The notes below the pieces were generated by a model. That model was given only the letters and a program-made list of their open reading frames with translations, did not search any database and was not told the origin of the DNA. The translations under genes and the position numbers were made by a program. A stretch of DNA of 64,000 nt from Dipteronia dyeriana (lineage: Eukaryota > Streptophyta > Magnoliopsida > Sapindales > Sapindaceae), in assembly GCA_032871835.1 (NCBI GenBank), contig CM065296.1:53845288-53909287 (forward strand). The letters run 5' to 3'. Numbering within the stretch: position 1 is the first letter of the stretch; the number at the start of each line of letters is the position of its first letter. Below are positions 23,995-35,308 of this stretch, piece after piece.

Positions 23995-26208
23995 TGTTGG
24001 GATTATACTCGATAGCAAGTGTGTAATAATGTATTTAACAATCTTTTCATAATAATGAAAGTGATTTCTAGTTTGACAAATCTTATAGCATTTATAGTTT
24101 AATTATTATATTTATCAAAAGTAAATAATCATAATGTCAAAAGACTATGAGAAAAGAAGAATTGTTTGTACATCTGGATATGTATATGGTAGACACAATT
24201 CTTTAGTTAGTCTTGAACAATATTCACAACATAAGATAAATGTTGGGCACCTTTATCTTGTTAAAGTTGTAGATTCTTTTTCTAACATTTGAGTGGGATC
24301 AAATGTGTTATGATGAGTCTAAAATCATCAAAGTGTGGTGTCTTTGGGCAAAAGAATCTAGTGCACTGGGTGCATTGAATATGATCACAATGAAATACTT
24401 TATCCAAAACCTTCAATGCATAAATTTTTTCACATGAAGACAATCAGAGAGTCTATCTCAATCCTAAGATAAATGATGGACTTACGGTTGCAACTGTTAT
24501 CATTTGAGCTATCAATGCCGATAATATAGCATAGTCTATCATCTATATTTTGGTGGTATTCATTTGTTAATCGATAGAGGATTTTAATTATAGATAAGGA
24601 CATCGTGGCTCCATTTATTAAATGAGAGTAGAATATCATCATACGAATGTTTTGAGGCACTAGATATTAAATCTTAACATTAAATTTTCAATAGTGTCTA
24701 TTGAAATATGACCTCGGTACAAGTCAAAATATCTAGGTTCAAAATATGGTCATATGAGTAAATATAGTAACTTGAAGAGCTATAGACGGTCTATGAGCTC
24801 TTGGCTTTTACTGATATTCTTCATGAGGATACATTTTCTCCATTTAGATTGTCTATGGTATGAGTAAGCAATATTAACTTGTTCTATATTTATTTAAGAG
24901 TTCAATTTTAGTACTTTAGTGGAATGAACTAAAATTAATAGATCGGCCCCTAAGTGAATAATTTGTTGATTGTGATTGGGTTGTCAGTTGGAGCTTAAAT
25001 TTAGATAGCCCGCCAAGATCCCCGATCCACATGAACTTGCGTGGATCACTTGATATATTCTACCCTACCAATTTATGGGTCCATTTAGAATTGTATTGAG
25101 GCATGTGAACTTGTTTCTATTTATAAGAATGGGTCTAGTTTACATGTGGACTTTATATTAAGGTCCAACAGACATAATAAAATAAGAAAAATAATATCTA
25201 TGCCTATGTGTGGTCTTAGGCGGCAAGGCTAAATATTTTAGCTTAATTATATTGTTTTTTATTTTATTATTTAATTAAATGGAAATAATTAATTATTTAG
25301 TTAAAAGTTAAAATCTTTTTCTTAATAGGAGATGATATCCTAATATTATACTATTATTGGTAGTATAATTAATATTAAAGACTATATTTGACAAGTAGAT
25401 AAATAAAAAGAATTATTTATCTAGTCAAATTAGGAAGTCTTTAATATGGTAACAAATACACTATTTGAGTTGGATTAGGAGTATTTGTGTTGGAAAGAAT
25501 TCTTTTTGGAAAAGGATTCTTTTTGGAAAAGGATTCTTGGTCACTAAGTAAATCCACTTAGGATAGGATTCTTGCCCACCAAGTAAATCCTTCTTAGGAA
25601 ATGATTATGTCACCTAAACTAAATACAAGTTGAATTCTGCCAACCCTAAATAGATTAGGGCAAGGAATTCGGCAAAGATATATATGGCTTATACAATTCA
25701 GCCAATGAGTAGAAAATCTTCTTAGAGAAATTTCGTCCACCATAAGAATTTTGAGAGAGAAAAAATTGTTTTTGCTCTAGACAAAATTCAGTCAACTCAT
25801 AGAAATAGTGTGAAATTCGGTAAAGAAGAAAAGGAAGAAAGAACGTTTAGTTTTCGATAGTGTACTAGTAGCTTTTATATTAAAAAGTTTTGTTTTCAAC
25901 ATCGGATCAAGGTTCACACGAGTTTCAATCAAATCGATTGATAATTCACAAGTGACCTAACGTTTTTCGTTTTTCTTCTTGGAGGATAATTTTTACTAAC
26001 AAAGAAAAAGATTTTGTTTGTTTCCATCCTCAGGTATACAATTTAAAGAAAGGGTGCCCACACTCCTAGGTGATTCACGTTCATGATTGGATTGGAAGAT
26101 CTTGCGGATTCAATTCGACGCTAATTCAATCAACACGAGAAAAAGGTACGATACTTTTAATATACCAAACCCTAATTTTTTCGCTTCCATTGTGCGTTTT
26201 TCCCTACT
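23995..26208 (+). repeat. Copia-B1 5' LTR
   Basis: 2214 bp from TGTTGGGATTATACTCG to TTTTCCCTACT, one base from the expected CCCTACA. The PBS follows at 26210. A TATA-like GATATATATGGC lies at about 25676. A duplicated 19-base 'tctttttggaaaaggattc' unit lies at about 25500-25540. Compared with its partner at 31287, roughly one base in eight to ten differs over the first 90 bases, so the insertion is not recent. Confidence 0.85.
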
Positions 26209-26209
26209 A

Positions 26210-26222
26210 TTGGTATCAGAGT
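26210..26222 (+). promoter_or_regulatory. Primer-binding site of Copia-B1 (initiator Met tRNA type)
   Basis: TTGGTATCAGAGT directly follows the 5' LTR. TGGTATCAGAGC is the usual plant Copia site complementary to initiator methionine tRNA; the last base is changed. Confidence 0.85.
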
Positions 26223-27572
26223 CTTATTGTACCCTTGATTAATTGATGTATGTGTACGTGAACCTTTTTCTTTTTATTGTATATTTGCATGTTTTAGAAA
26301 GAGATGACACTCTAGGTTTTCGTATATATATTACATTGGATTGTATGGAGATATATATGTTTTTATGCGGTTTGTTATTGCTTAATTTTGGTCATATAAT
26401 TTCAATTTATTTTTGTTTTGGGATTGTAATAAGAAGGGTGGCCTATCATCGCCATAATTTTCTTCTTGGTAATTGCTATTTTTATTTTTTATTTTTTTGT
26501 TGTAATAAAAAAACTGCACTAAATTGTATTCAGAACACTGCAATATTTTATTATTTAAAATTCTTCTGTAATACATTCAAGTGTCGAAGACTCGAAGGTT
26601 TGAAGAATTGTAAGAAACTGGAACAAGTTTGGGACCGTACGAGCCATGGCAACAAACGTGCATGTGAATGAGCATGCAATCATGATTGTTGTGACATGGG
26701 CTACGCACGGCAGCCCTGTGGAAGCCATAGGCTGTGCATGGGGCAACTCTTCATGGGGTTGTGGAGTGTGCACGCCTATGGGAGGCAGCCGAAGGAGTCC
26801 AAACGATGAAGGTCGCGTGAAGACTTGTTCGCCAAGAAATGAGTTTTTTTTGTACTCCAAGACATATGTAATTTACTTGCTTTTCTAGGATAGACCAAAA
26901 TTGTAGCTATTTATATTTTCGTAAATATTGCAATGTTTATCATTGTTTGATAACATGTTATATAGAATAGGAGTACCACTCATTATCTCTTTTGGATTGA
27001 ACATGCATTGAATGGTTTAGGTATCTAATTGACATCTAGATAACTTGGTAAATCATTCTATGGAATTTGATCACACACCATAAACAATTGAGTGGGAGAA
27101 GGTGTTTCGGAACACCTACGACCTCCAAGTTTAGTTGAGCATTAAGTTTTGTGTAATAACCCCCAAGGGGTGTTCATGAATGGAATTTGGAAAGATACTT
27201 CCTTACAAGGATAGACTAGACAATTAACTCAAACGATATCTACTCCCAACGGAGGGATATTCATGAGGGATTATATTGAAGTTTGATAACTTGGTAACAC
27301 ACTCAATGTGATTTTATTAATATCCTTCCAAGAGTTATTGTTAATAAAATTACAAGGCTAAAATTGAAAATGTTGGTTGTTAAGTTAACAATTAGGTAGG
27401 ACTTAGTCCAACTAGTAAATGGTGCGAACTCCTAAAGGAGGTGTGACATTTACGGGTGTTCGATCACCGTTGAATTTTATGATTGAATTATTTTATTTAA
27501 TTCAAGATAAATATTTGAAAGTTCTTTATCATGATTATTTAATTATATAATTTTTGTTATTGAAAGGAAATA
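26223..27572 (+). repeat. Copia-B1 leader (untranslated, 1.35 kb)
   Basis: A long leader between PBS and gag ATG. A block at 26580-26830 is much richer in G and C than its surroundings and is shared with B2 (51350-51620), B3 (55800-56100) and the B0 remnant (33312-33420). The remainder is AT-rich and also shared. The block may hold packaging or dimerisation signals; that is inference. A short open frame in it (26646-26888) is not convincing as a gene. Confidence 0.7.
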
Positions 27573-28340
27573 ATGACCCCATCCGTAATCAACATCCTAA
27601 AATATAATACTTTAACTGATGATAATTATGTCACATGAAAAAGGAAAATTGGATTGTTATTGCAAGCTGAAAAACATAAATTCATTATGTCTATTCCTTA
27701 ACCACCAAACTAATGAATCTACTCAAGAGCAAAGAGATGTGTATCAGTAGTGGAAGTCTTTAGATGAGATGGCTAAATGTACGTTACATTATGGACACCA
27801 TCTTCGACGTGTTGCAACAGCAACATGAAGGAATGGAGAGTACTGCCGATATAATGATGTCTCTGGAAAAGATGTTTGCTATGAAGTTCAGGATGACTAA
27901 GAGAGAGGCATTGACTGTTTTCATGAATCTTATGATGAAATTTGGATAGGATGTGAAAGATCACTTGATTAAAGTCATAGCTCATCTCAACATTGCTGAA
28001 CTCAATGGTGCTGAGATAAATGATGAGACGAAAATTGACATTATTTTCAACTAACTGTCAGATTCCTTTTATCAGTTCAAGTTGAACTACACCTTGAACA
28101 ATAAGGAATGCACCGTGCAGAGCCTGATGCAAGATGATCAAAGTAATGAAAAAATCCTTATGAAAGAGAAGGGTTAAGAGATTCATATGGTTAGTAAAGT
28201 TGTTACTGTTAAGACCCGTAAGAAGGTCAAGAAACAACTGAAGAAAAATCTACTTGGGCCAAACTAGAAGGGGTTCCGAGAAAGGAAGAGACTGAACGAG
28301 AATGAATTCAACTTTCATTTAGGCAACAGAGCATTGGTGT
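27573..28340 (+). pseudogene. Copia-B1 gag
   Basis: It starts MTPSVINILKYNTLTDDNYV. The expected Trp after it is a stop. Later pieces: LHYGHHLRRV, MESTADIMMSLEKMFAMKF and TKREALTVFMNLMMKFG (27764-27949), then IAHLNIAELNGAEI and YTLNNKECTVQSLMQD, and a Lys-rich tail (KTRKKVKKQLKKN). These are the central helices of the plant Copia gag (UBN2-type) family. Two or more frameshifts and stops. It would form the particle shell. Confidence 0.75.
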
Positions 28341-29729
28341 TTACTAGTGTAATGGGAGATATTAAAATCAATTTAGATTCATGTACGCAATTAGATTTAA
28401 TAGTCATTTTTTATGTACCTTAATTCAAGAAAAAATTATTTTTAGTTTCTTGTTTTAATAAATTTTGTTATTCGGTTACTTTTAATAAAGTTTTTATTAT
28501 TAGTTAGAATGACAAAATTATTTGCAAAGGTACATTAGAAAATGGTTTATTCTATTTGCATAGAAATATCTCTCACTGGTTAGACACGGAATCAACGGAA
28601 CATAATCATAAAAAAGTAAATTATCAAAAGATGAAACCTACCTATGGAATTTGCGTCTATGTCATATTAATATTGATAGGATCAAAAGATTGGTCAGTGA
28701 TGGACCTTTAAATGACTTAAAGGTTGATGATCTACTAACTTGTGAATCTTGTCTAGAAGGTAAGATGACCAAAAGGTCTTTCATGGCCAAAGGCACAAGA
28801 GCCACTAAATGTTTATGATTGATACACACTGATGTGTGTGGACCTACGAGCATTCAAGCTAGAGGTGGATATGAGTACTTCATCACTTTCACGGATGATT
28901 ACTCAAGATTTGGCTATGTGCATCTCATGAGACATAAGTCAGATGCTTTTGACATGTTCAAAGCATTTAAAGCCGAAGTAGAAAATCAGCTTGAGAAATG
29001 TATAAAAATCTTGAGGTCTGATCATGGTGGAGAATATCTATCTGGTGAATTTCAACAATATATTATTTGTAATGGGATAATTTCTTAGTTTTCTGCACCA
29101 GGTACACCTCAACAAAATAGGGTGGTAGAAATGAGAAATAAACTCTTTTGGACTTAGTTAGGGCTATGTTGAGTTATTCAACGCTTCCTAAATCCTTTTG
29201 GGGATATGCTTTACAAACTGCCATGTATATTCTAAACGTTGTACCATCTAAGTCGGTTTCTAAAATACCGCATGAATTGTGGACCGGCGAAAACCTAGTT
29301 TACAACACTTAAGGATATTTGGTTGTCCTACACACGTGTTAAATGGAAAGACAAAAGATGGAGTCCCGTTCAGAAACATGCATATTTGTAGGGTGTCTAA
29401 AAGGAACAAAAGAATATTATTTCTATAGTCCTTCATATCTTAAAGTATTTGTTTATACAAATGCTAAATTTCTGGAATAGGACTGTATGAATAATTTTTG
29501 TGTCTAAATGTAGAATTGTCCTGAATGAGCTTTCAGAAGATACAATTCCACAAGAAGTTTCACAACCAAGACCAATTGTAGGTTCCGCACCAACACAAGA
29601 TCAACAATTTACCATACCTCATTGTAGTGGGAGGGTTAGTAGACAAGCCGAGAGATACAAGGGTCTTGGAGAATTTGTAGAGAATCTCTAGGACGATGAT
29701 GATCCCTATACGTACAAGGAAGCAATGGA
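28341..29729 (+). pseudogene. Copia-B1 pre-integrase and integrase
   Basis: Order: pre-integrase segment (28341-28640) with several stops; zinc-binding part with LCHINIDRIKRLVSDGPL and CESCLEGKMTK; catalytic core with LIHTDVCGPTSIQARGG, YFITFTDDYSRFGYVH and LRSDHGGEYLSGEF (28819-29088). Two acidic residues are visible (D in HTDVCG, D in RSDHGG) and the third in QNRVVEMRN. The C-terminal part has frameshifts and ends with SGRVSRQAERY and a DDPYTYKEAM linker near 29690. Broken but fairly complete. Confidence 0.8.
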
Positions 29730-30475
29730 AGATGTTGATTGTCACCATTAGCAAAATGCAATGCAATCTGAAATTGAATCTATGTTAAAAAACAAAGTCT
29801 GGTCTCTTGTAGACTTACAAAAAGAGATAAAACCCATCGAGTGCAAGTGGGTATACAAGAGAAAAAGAGGAATGGATGGAAATATGAAAACCTGTAAAGC
29901 TAGATTGGTAGCAAAAGGATACACACAGAAGGAAGGTATAAATTATGAGGAAACCTTTTCTCCTGTGGTCATGCTTAAATCCATTAGGATACTTTTCTCC
30001 ATTGCAGTATCTTTAGATATAGAGATTTGACGATTAGACGTCAAGACAACTTTCCTTAATGGAAGCCTTGACAAAAGCATCAATATGATGCAACCAGAAG
30101 AATTCATTGAAAAAGGCCAAGAGGAAAGGGTATGCAAGTTGCAAATATCCATATATGGTTTGAAACAAGCATCTAGATCCTAGAACATAAGGTTCGATCA
30201 AGCCGTTAACATTTTTGGATTCATTCTAAACATTGATGAACCCTGTGTATACAAAAGGATTAAAGGTGACAAGTTGGTTTTCCTAGTTCTTTACGTTGAT
30301 GATATACTACTCATCGAAAATGATGTAGGTGTATTGACATCAGTAAAGGAATGGTTAGCAAACAATTTGATATGAAAGACTTAGGAGAACAAGTTATATT
30401 CTTGGTATCCAAGTCATAAGGGATAGAAAGAATAAAACGATTGCATTATCCCAAGCTTCATAGATAGATAAAATC
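29730..30475 (+). pseudogene. Copia-B1 reverse transcriptase
   Basis: [90 protein letters not shown], and the active-site strand LVLYVDDILLI near 30290-30320. YVDD is intact. Stops occur at about 30030 and 30181, with a frameshift near 30380. Integrase lies just upstream and RNase H downstream, the normal Copia order. Confidence 0.85.
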
Positions 30476-31260
30476 TTGTCTAGGTTTTCCACGCAAGATT
30501 CCATGAAAGGTATGTTACCTTTCAGACATGGAATCAAACTTTCTAAGGAACAAGTTCCTAAGAATGAACATGAAGAGCAATTCGTGAGTAGGGTTCCATA
30601 TGCCTCGACAATTAGGAGTCTCATGTATGCAATGCTCTGCACTAGACTAGATATTTGTTTTATTGTTGGCATAGTTAGAAGTTTTCAATCTGGTCCTGTT
30701 CACTGAACGACAGTCAGGCATATTTTCAAATATATTAGGAAAACGAGAGATTATATGCTTGTATACTCTGGAGGGGATTTTATTTCCATTGGGTATACAG
30801 ATTTCGATTTCCAATCGGATTCTAACCCTGGAAGATCAACATCAGGATCTGTGTTTACACTTAGAGGAGGGGCAGTTATACGGAGGAGTATCAAGCAATC
30901 TTGTATTGATGACTCTACCAAGGAAGCCGTGTATGTTACCGCATGCAAGGCTGCTAAAGAGACTGTCTGGCTCCTCCAATTATTGATTGACTTGGAAGTG
31001 GTTCCTGACGCGATTAAGCAGATAACTATATATTGTGATAATAGTTGGGTAGTGCCTAATTCGAGAGAACCAAGAAGTCATAAGAGAGGGAAACACATTG
31101 AAACAGAGTATCACCTTTTAAGGGAAATTGTGCATAAGGGAGAGACGTGACGATAACCAAGATCGTGTCAGTAGAAAATCTAACGGATCACTTCACAAAG
31201 ACTCTTCCACAAAAGAGTTTTGATGGGTTCCTAGAGAATATAAGGATAAGAGGTAGAGCC
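30476..31260 (+). pseudogene. Copia-B1 connection and RNase H domain
   Basis: It begins with FSTQDSMKGMLPFRHGIKL and VSRVPYASTIRSLMYAML (30476-30706). After a frameshift the RNase H is open from 30755 to 31150: GYTDFDFQSDSNPGRSTSGS, IKQSCIDDSTKEAVY, ITIYCDNSWVV and REPRSHKRGKHIETEY. The Asp in GYTD and the Asp in YCDNS are present; the expected EAEY reads EAVY, so one catalytic acid is lost. It would remove RNA from the hybrid. Confidence 0.8.
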
Positions 31261-31271
31261 CATTTGATATA

Positions 31272-31286
31272 AAGCAAGTGGGAGAT
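31272..31286 (+). promoter_or_regulatory. Polypurine tract of Copia-B1
   Basis: AAGCAAGTGGGAGAT sits directly before the 3' LTR start TGTTGGGATTATG. It is the standard Copia plus-strand primer. Confidence 0.85.
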
Positions 31287-33311
31287 TGTTGGGATTATGA
31301 TCGATAGCAAGAGTATAATAATGTTTTTAACAATATTTTCATATTAATAAAAGTGATTTCTTGTTTAACAAATCTTATAGCATTTATAGTTTAATTATTA
31401 TATTTGTCAAAAGTAAATAATCCTAAGGTCAAAAGACTTTGAGAAAAGAAGAATTGTTCATACATCTGGATATGTATGAGGTAGACACAATTCTTTAGTT
31501 AGTCTTGAACAATACTCACAACATAAGATAAAGTTTGAGCACCTTTATCTTGTTAAAGTTGTAGATTCTTTTGCTAGGATTTGAGTGGGATAAAATGTGT
31601 TATGATGAGTCTAAAATCATCAAAGTGTGGTATCTTTGGGAAAAAGAATCTAGTGCACTGCTTGTATTGAATAGGATCACAGTGAAATACTTCATCCAAA
31701 ACTATCAGTGGATAAAAGTTTTCACTTGAAGACAATCGAAGAGTCTATCTCAATCCTGAGATAAATTATGGACTTATGGTTACAAGTGTTATCATTTGAG
31801 CTATCAATGAGTAAGATTTTATAGCATAGTCTATCCTTGATAGTTTGGTGGTATTCATTTGTTAATCGATAGAGGACTTCATTTATAGATATAAACATCG
31901 TGGCTCCATTTATTAAATGAAAATAGAATATCATCATATGGATGTTTTGAGGTATTAGATGTTAAATCTTAACGTTAAGTTTTCAATAGTGTCTATTGAA
32001 ATATGTTTATGGACAAGTCAAAATATCCAAGTTCAAAATATGGTCATATGAGTAAATATGGTAAATTGGAGAGCTATTGACGATCTATGAGCTCTTGGCG
32101 ATTACTGTTATTCTTCACGAGGATACACTTACTCCATTAAGATTGTCTAGAGTATGAGTAAACAGTATTGACTTATTCTATCTTTATTTAAGAGTTCAAT
32201 TTTAGTTCTTTTTTGGAATGAACTAAAATTATTAGATCGGACCTAAGTGAATCATTTGTTGATTGTGATTGGGTTGTGTCTGTTGGAGCTTTAATTTAGA
32301 TAGCCCGCCAAGATCCATAATCCATACGAACTTGTGCGGATCACTTGATATATTCTACCGGACCAATTTATGGGTCCATTTAGAATTGTATTGAGGCATG
32401 TGGACTTGTTTCTATTTGTAAGAATGGGTCTAGTTCACTTGTGGACTTTTTATTAAGGTCCAAAGGATTTCCTTAATAAAATAAGAAAAATAATATGTAT
32501 GCCCATGTGTGGTCTTGGGCGGCAAGGCTAAATATTTTAGCTTAGTTATATTGTTTTTTCTTTTATTATTTAATTAAATAGAAATTAATTAATTATTTAA
32601 TTGGAAGTTAAAATCTTTTTCTTAAAAGAAGACGATCTCCTAATATTATACTATTGTTGGTAGTATAATTAATATCAAAGACTATATTTGATAAGTAGAT
32701 AAATAAAAGAAATTAGTTATCTAGTCAAATTAGGAAGTCTTTAATATGGTCACAAATACACTATTTTAGTTGGATTAGAAGTCTTGGTGTAGGAAAGAAT
32801 TCTTTTTGGAAAAGGATTCTTGGTCACTAAGTAAATCCACCTAAGGATAAGATTCTTGGCCACCAAGTAAATCCTTCTTTGGAGAATATTTTGTCACCTA
32901 AACTAATACAAGTTGAATTCATCCAACCCTAAATAGACTAGGGCAAGGAATTCGGCCAAGATATATATGGATTATACAATTCGGCCAAAGAGAAGAAATT
33001 TTTCTTAGAGAGATTTTGCCACCAAAAGAATTTTCAGAGAGAAAATTTTGTTTTTGCGCTAGACAAAATTCGGTCAACTCATAGAAATAGTGTGAAATTT
33101 GACAAAGAATAAAAGGAAGAAAGAACGTTTAGTTTTCGATAGTGCACTAGTAGCCTTTACATTAAAAGGTTTTGTGTAAAACATCGAATTAAGGTTCACG
33201 CGAGTTTCAATCAAATCGATTGACAATTCACAAGTGATCTAACGTTCTTCATTTTTCTTCTTAGAGGATAACTATGACTAACAAAGAAAAATATTTTGTT
33301 TGTTTTCATCC
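31287..33311 (+). repeat. Copia-B1 3' LTR, 3'-truncated
   Basis: It matches the 5' LTR from its first base through 'ttttgtttgttttcatcc', then stops. About the last 180 bases are missing, and minus-strand B0 leader sequence (CACAACAATCGTGG) follows with no gap. Confidence 0.8.
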
Positions 33312-33645
33312 CACAACAATCGTGGCTGCATTCTCATTCACATGCATGATTCTTGCCAAGGCTCGCACGGTACGAAACTTGTTCCGGTTGCTCCTAATTA
33401 TTTAAATCTTCGAATCCTTGAATATAATACAACAATATTTTTAACAAAAAAAATACTGTAGTTTTTTTATTACAACAATAAAATATAAAAAAAATTAGTA
33501 ATTACCAAGAAGAAAATTATGGCGATGATAGGCCACCCTTCTTGTTACAATCATAAAAATAAATTACATCGAAATTCAAGGATCAAAATTGAGCAATAAC
33601 AAATCACATTATAAAGCATATATATATATATATATATATATATAG
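33312..33645 (-). repeat. Copia-B0 leader, part 2, ending in a TA microsatellite
   Basis: It is co-linear with the B2 leader from 51502 on, with the GC-rich block, then 'ccaagaag-aaattatggcgatgatagg'. It runs into an alternating TA tract at about 33619-33644. Relative to B2, about 330 bases between this piece and the part ending at 23994 are missing. Confidence 0.65.
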
Positions 33646-35104
33646 TAAGTTCGTCGGTTTTTGATTGGCTTATTTCGTTGACAACCACATTTTGGGATCA
33701 ATATGTAAGGGTAGTTTAGGGCATCATTGTTCGTAACCAAGCTCAAGCATCAAAGGTAAAATCACTTGCTTAACTTCATTGAAGAGATTTAGTGCACACA
33801 CCCACACTCATGCATTTTATTTTAATTATCTTGCTTGCATGCTTATTTGCCATTTTGTGTGCCTTGTGTGTCCTATTTTTATTTGAGTGTTGAATGTATG
33901 TTTGTGCCTTAAAGAAAGTATTTTTTTCCTCTATACCGCGGTCTAGATCGCTCTCTATGCAGTGCCCATACCGCGGCCTGCACAACGGTGTTTGGCAGAG
34001 GATGCGCGCTGTGTCTACCATCGTATGTGCTTGTTGCCTACGCCGCAGTCTCCCAAGTGGAGTTTCACAGAGGATGCACGCTGTCCAGACGATACACCGC
34101 TCTCTGTACCGCGGTCTGGACACTTTCCTAGACCGCGGTACAGCCAGCGGTCCTGAAGCGTTTTGGTTGCGTTTTGTCAAAAATGAGGCAGTTTCACTTT
34201 AGACTTCATATAAATGAACCATCTTCTCCCCAACTCATTTTTTAGAGCTTCAAAACCTAATTTTAAGAGTGAGATAAGGTTCTTTAGAGAGAGAAGCTCC
34301 AAGAAGGCATTTTTACTCAACCATCCTTAAAATCCAAAGCATCAAGCATCTTTCAAGCATGGGTTTCTTGTTTGTTCATGACTAGGTATTCTCTACATGT
34401 TCTAATCTCTATGTTTTCGTTACTGAGACATGTATACTAGGGTTTTAGTCTTTATTGCACATTAATTGCTTGCTTGAGTGTTTAATTGCCTTTATGACAT
34501 GCTTGTGTTTTGATTTTTGGTTGAGATGCATTAATTTGTGATAGCTAGCATTTAGGACGATTTTTCCCTTCTAGCTAATTCTTCTTGCCTTTGCATTTAG
34601 AACATTGATATCTAGGATTTGCTTTAATTATCATTATTAATCCTAGATAAGCATGAATGTATTGACCTAGCATTTTTGCATATTGAATATTCTTGCATAT
34701 TCACTTAGGTTACCATTATCTCTTCATTGTTGTTTTAGCTTGTGGCTAAGTGGTTAGTGCACAAGGCTAGTGATCCAAAATTGCTATTAAGGCCCGTTGG
34801 GTAGAGTGAAAGGGTTAGTAACTGGAGGGTTAGACGGGAGGTTAACTTAAGTTGTAAACTTTTACTCAATAGTGGATTTTGAGGATCGAGGGTGGCGCTC
34901 TAAATAGCTCGTGGTTTTTCCCATTTGGAGGGTTTCCACATATATTTTCCGTGTTGTTATTGTTTTATGTTTGTTGTCATTTAATTGAGCATTTAAGTAG
35001 AATGAGGTAGAATTGTTAATGTTGATTAATTCGTAAAATTGGTAATCTATCGAATTAAAACCTATTCACCCCCCTTTTAGGTTATAGATACACATTTTCT
35101 AGGG

Positions 35105-35107
<3 letters not shown>
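33646..35107 (+). mobile_element. LTR-like insertion between two TA microsatellite halves
   Basis: About 1.46 kb unlike Copia-B, with TA runs on both sides (33619-33644 and 35108-35154). Near its right end 'aaaacctattcacccccc' resembles the end of a common class of plant LTRs. It also has a GC-rich patch with repeated CCGCGG (33934-34143). No coding domain. I take it for a solo LTR; the exact ends are hidden by the TA repeats. Confidence 0.45.
34104..34143. repeat. Perfect 14-bp inverted repeat around CCGCGG
   Basis: Arms CTGTACCGCGGTCT (34104-34117) and AGACCGCGGTACAG (34130-34143) with a 12-base loop. Two more TACCGCGG(T/C)CT copies lie at 33934 and 33969. Confidence 0.75.

Positions 35108-35154
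<47 letters not shown>
35108..35154. repeat. TA microsatellite, right half
   Basis: About 47 bases of alternating TA. Copia-B leader sequence follows (complement of the part just after the PBS), so this tract belongs to the B0 leader. Confidence 0.8.
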
Positions 35155-35161
<7 letters not shown>

Positions 35162-35294
35162 TCCATACATTTCAATGTAAATATATATGCAAATACCTAG
35201 AGTGTCATCTCTTTCTAAAACATGCGTATTTACAATAAAAGAAATAGACTCACATATATATATATATACATCAATTAACCAAGGGTACAACCAA
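35155..35294 (-). repeat. Copia-B0 leader, part 3
   Basis: The reverse complement matches the first 120 bases of the B1 leader (cttttattgta, catgttttagaaagagatgacactct). It lies between the TA tract and the PBS. Confidence 0.65.
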
Positions 35295-35307
35295 GCTCTT
35301 ATACCAA
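35295..35307 (-). promoter_or_regulatory. Primer-binding site of Copia-B0
   Basis: On the minus strand TTGGTATAAGAGC, which is the initiator-Met tRNA site with one change. It places the B0 5' LTR to its right. Confidence 0.75.
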
Positions 35308-35308
35308 T

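Noticed and set aside
26646..26888. Short open frame in the Copia-B leader, also seen in the B2 leader
   Set aside because: The two copies share a frame start (MAT-V--NEH), but most differences change the amino acid and the frames end differently. That looks like neutral change in a GC-rich leader, not a protein under selection.
33894..34202. A 102-codon frame rich in Arg and Ser
   Set aside because: It translates the repeated CCGCGG patch; overlapping frames on both strands are equally open, as expected for GC-rich repeats.
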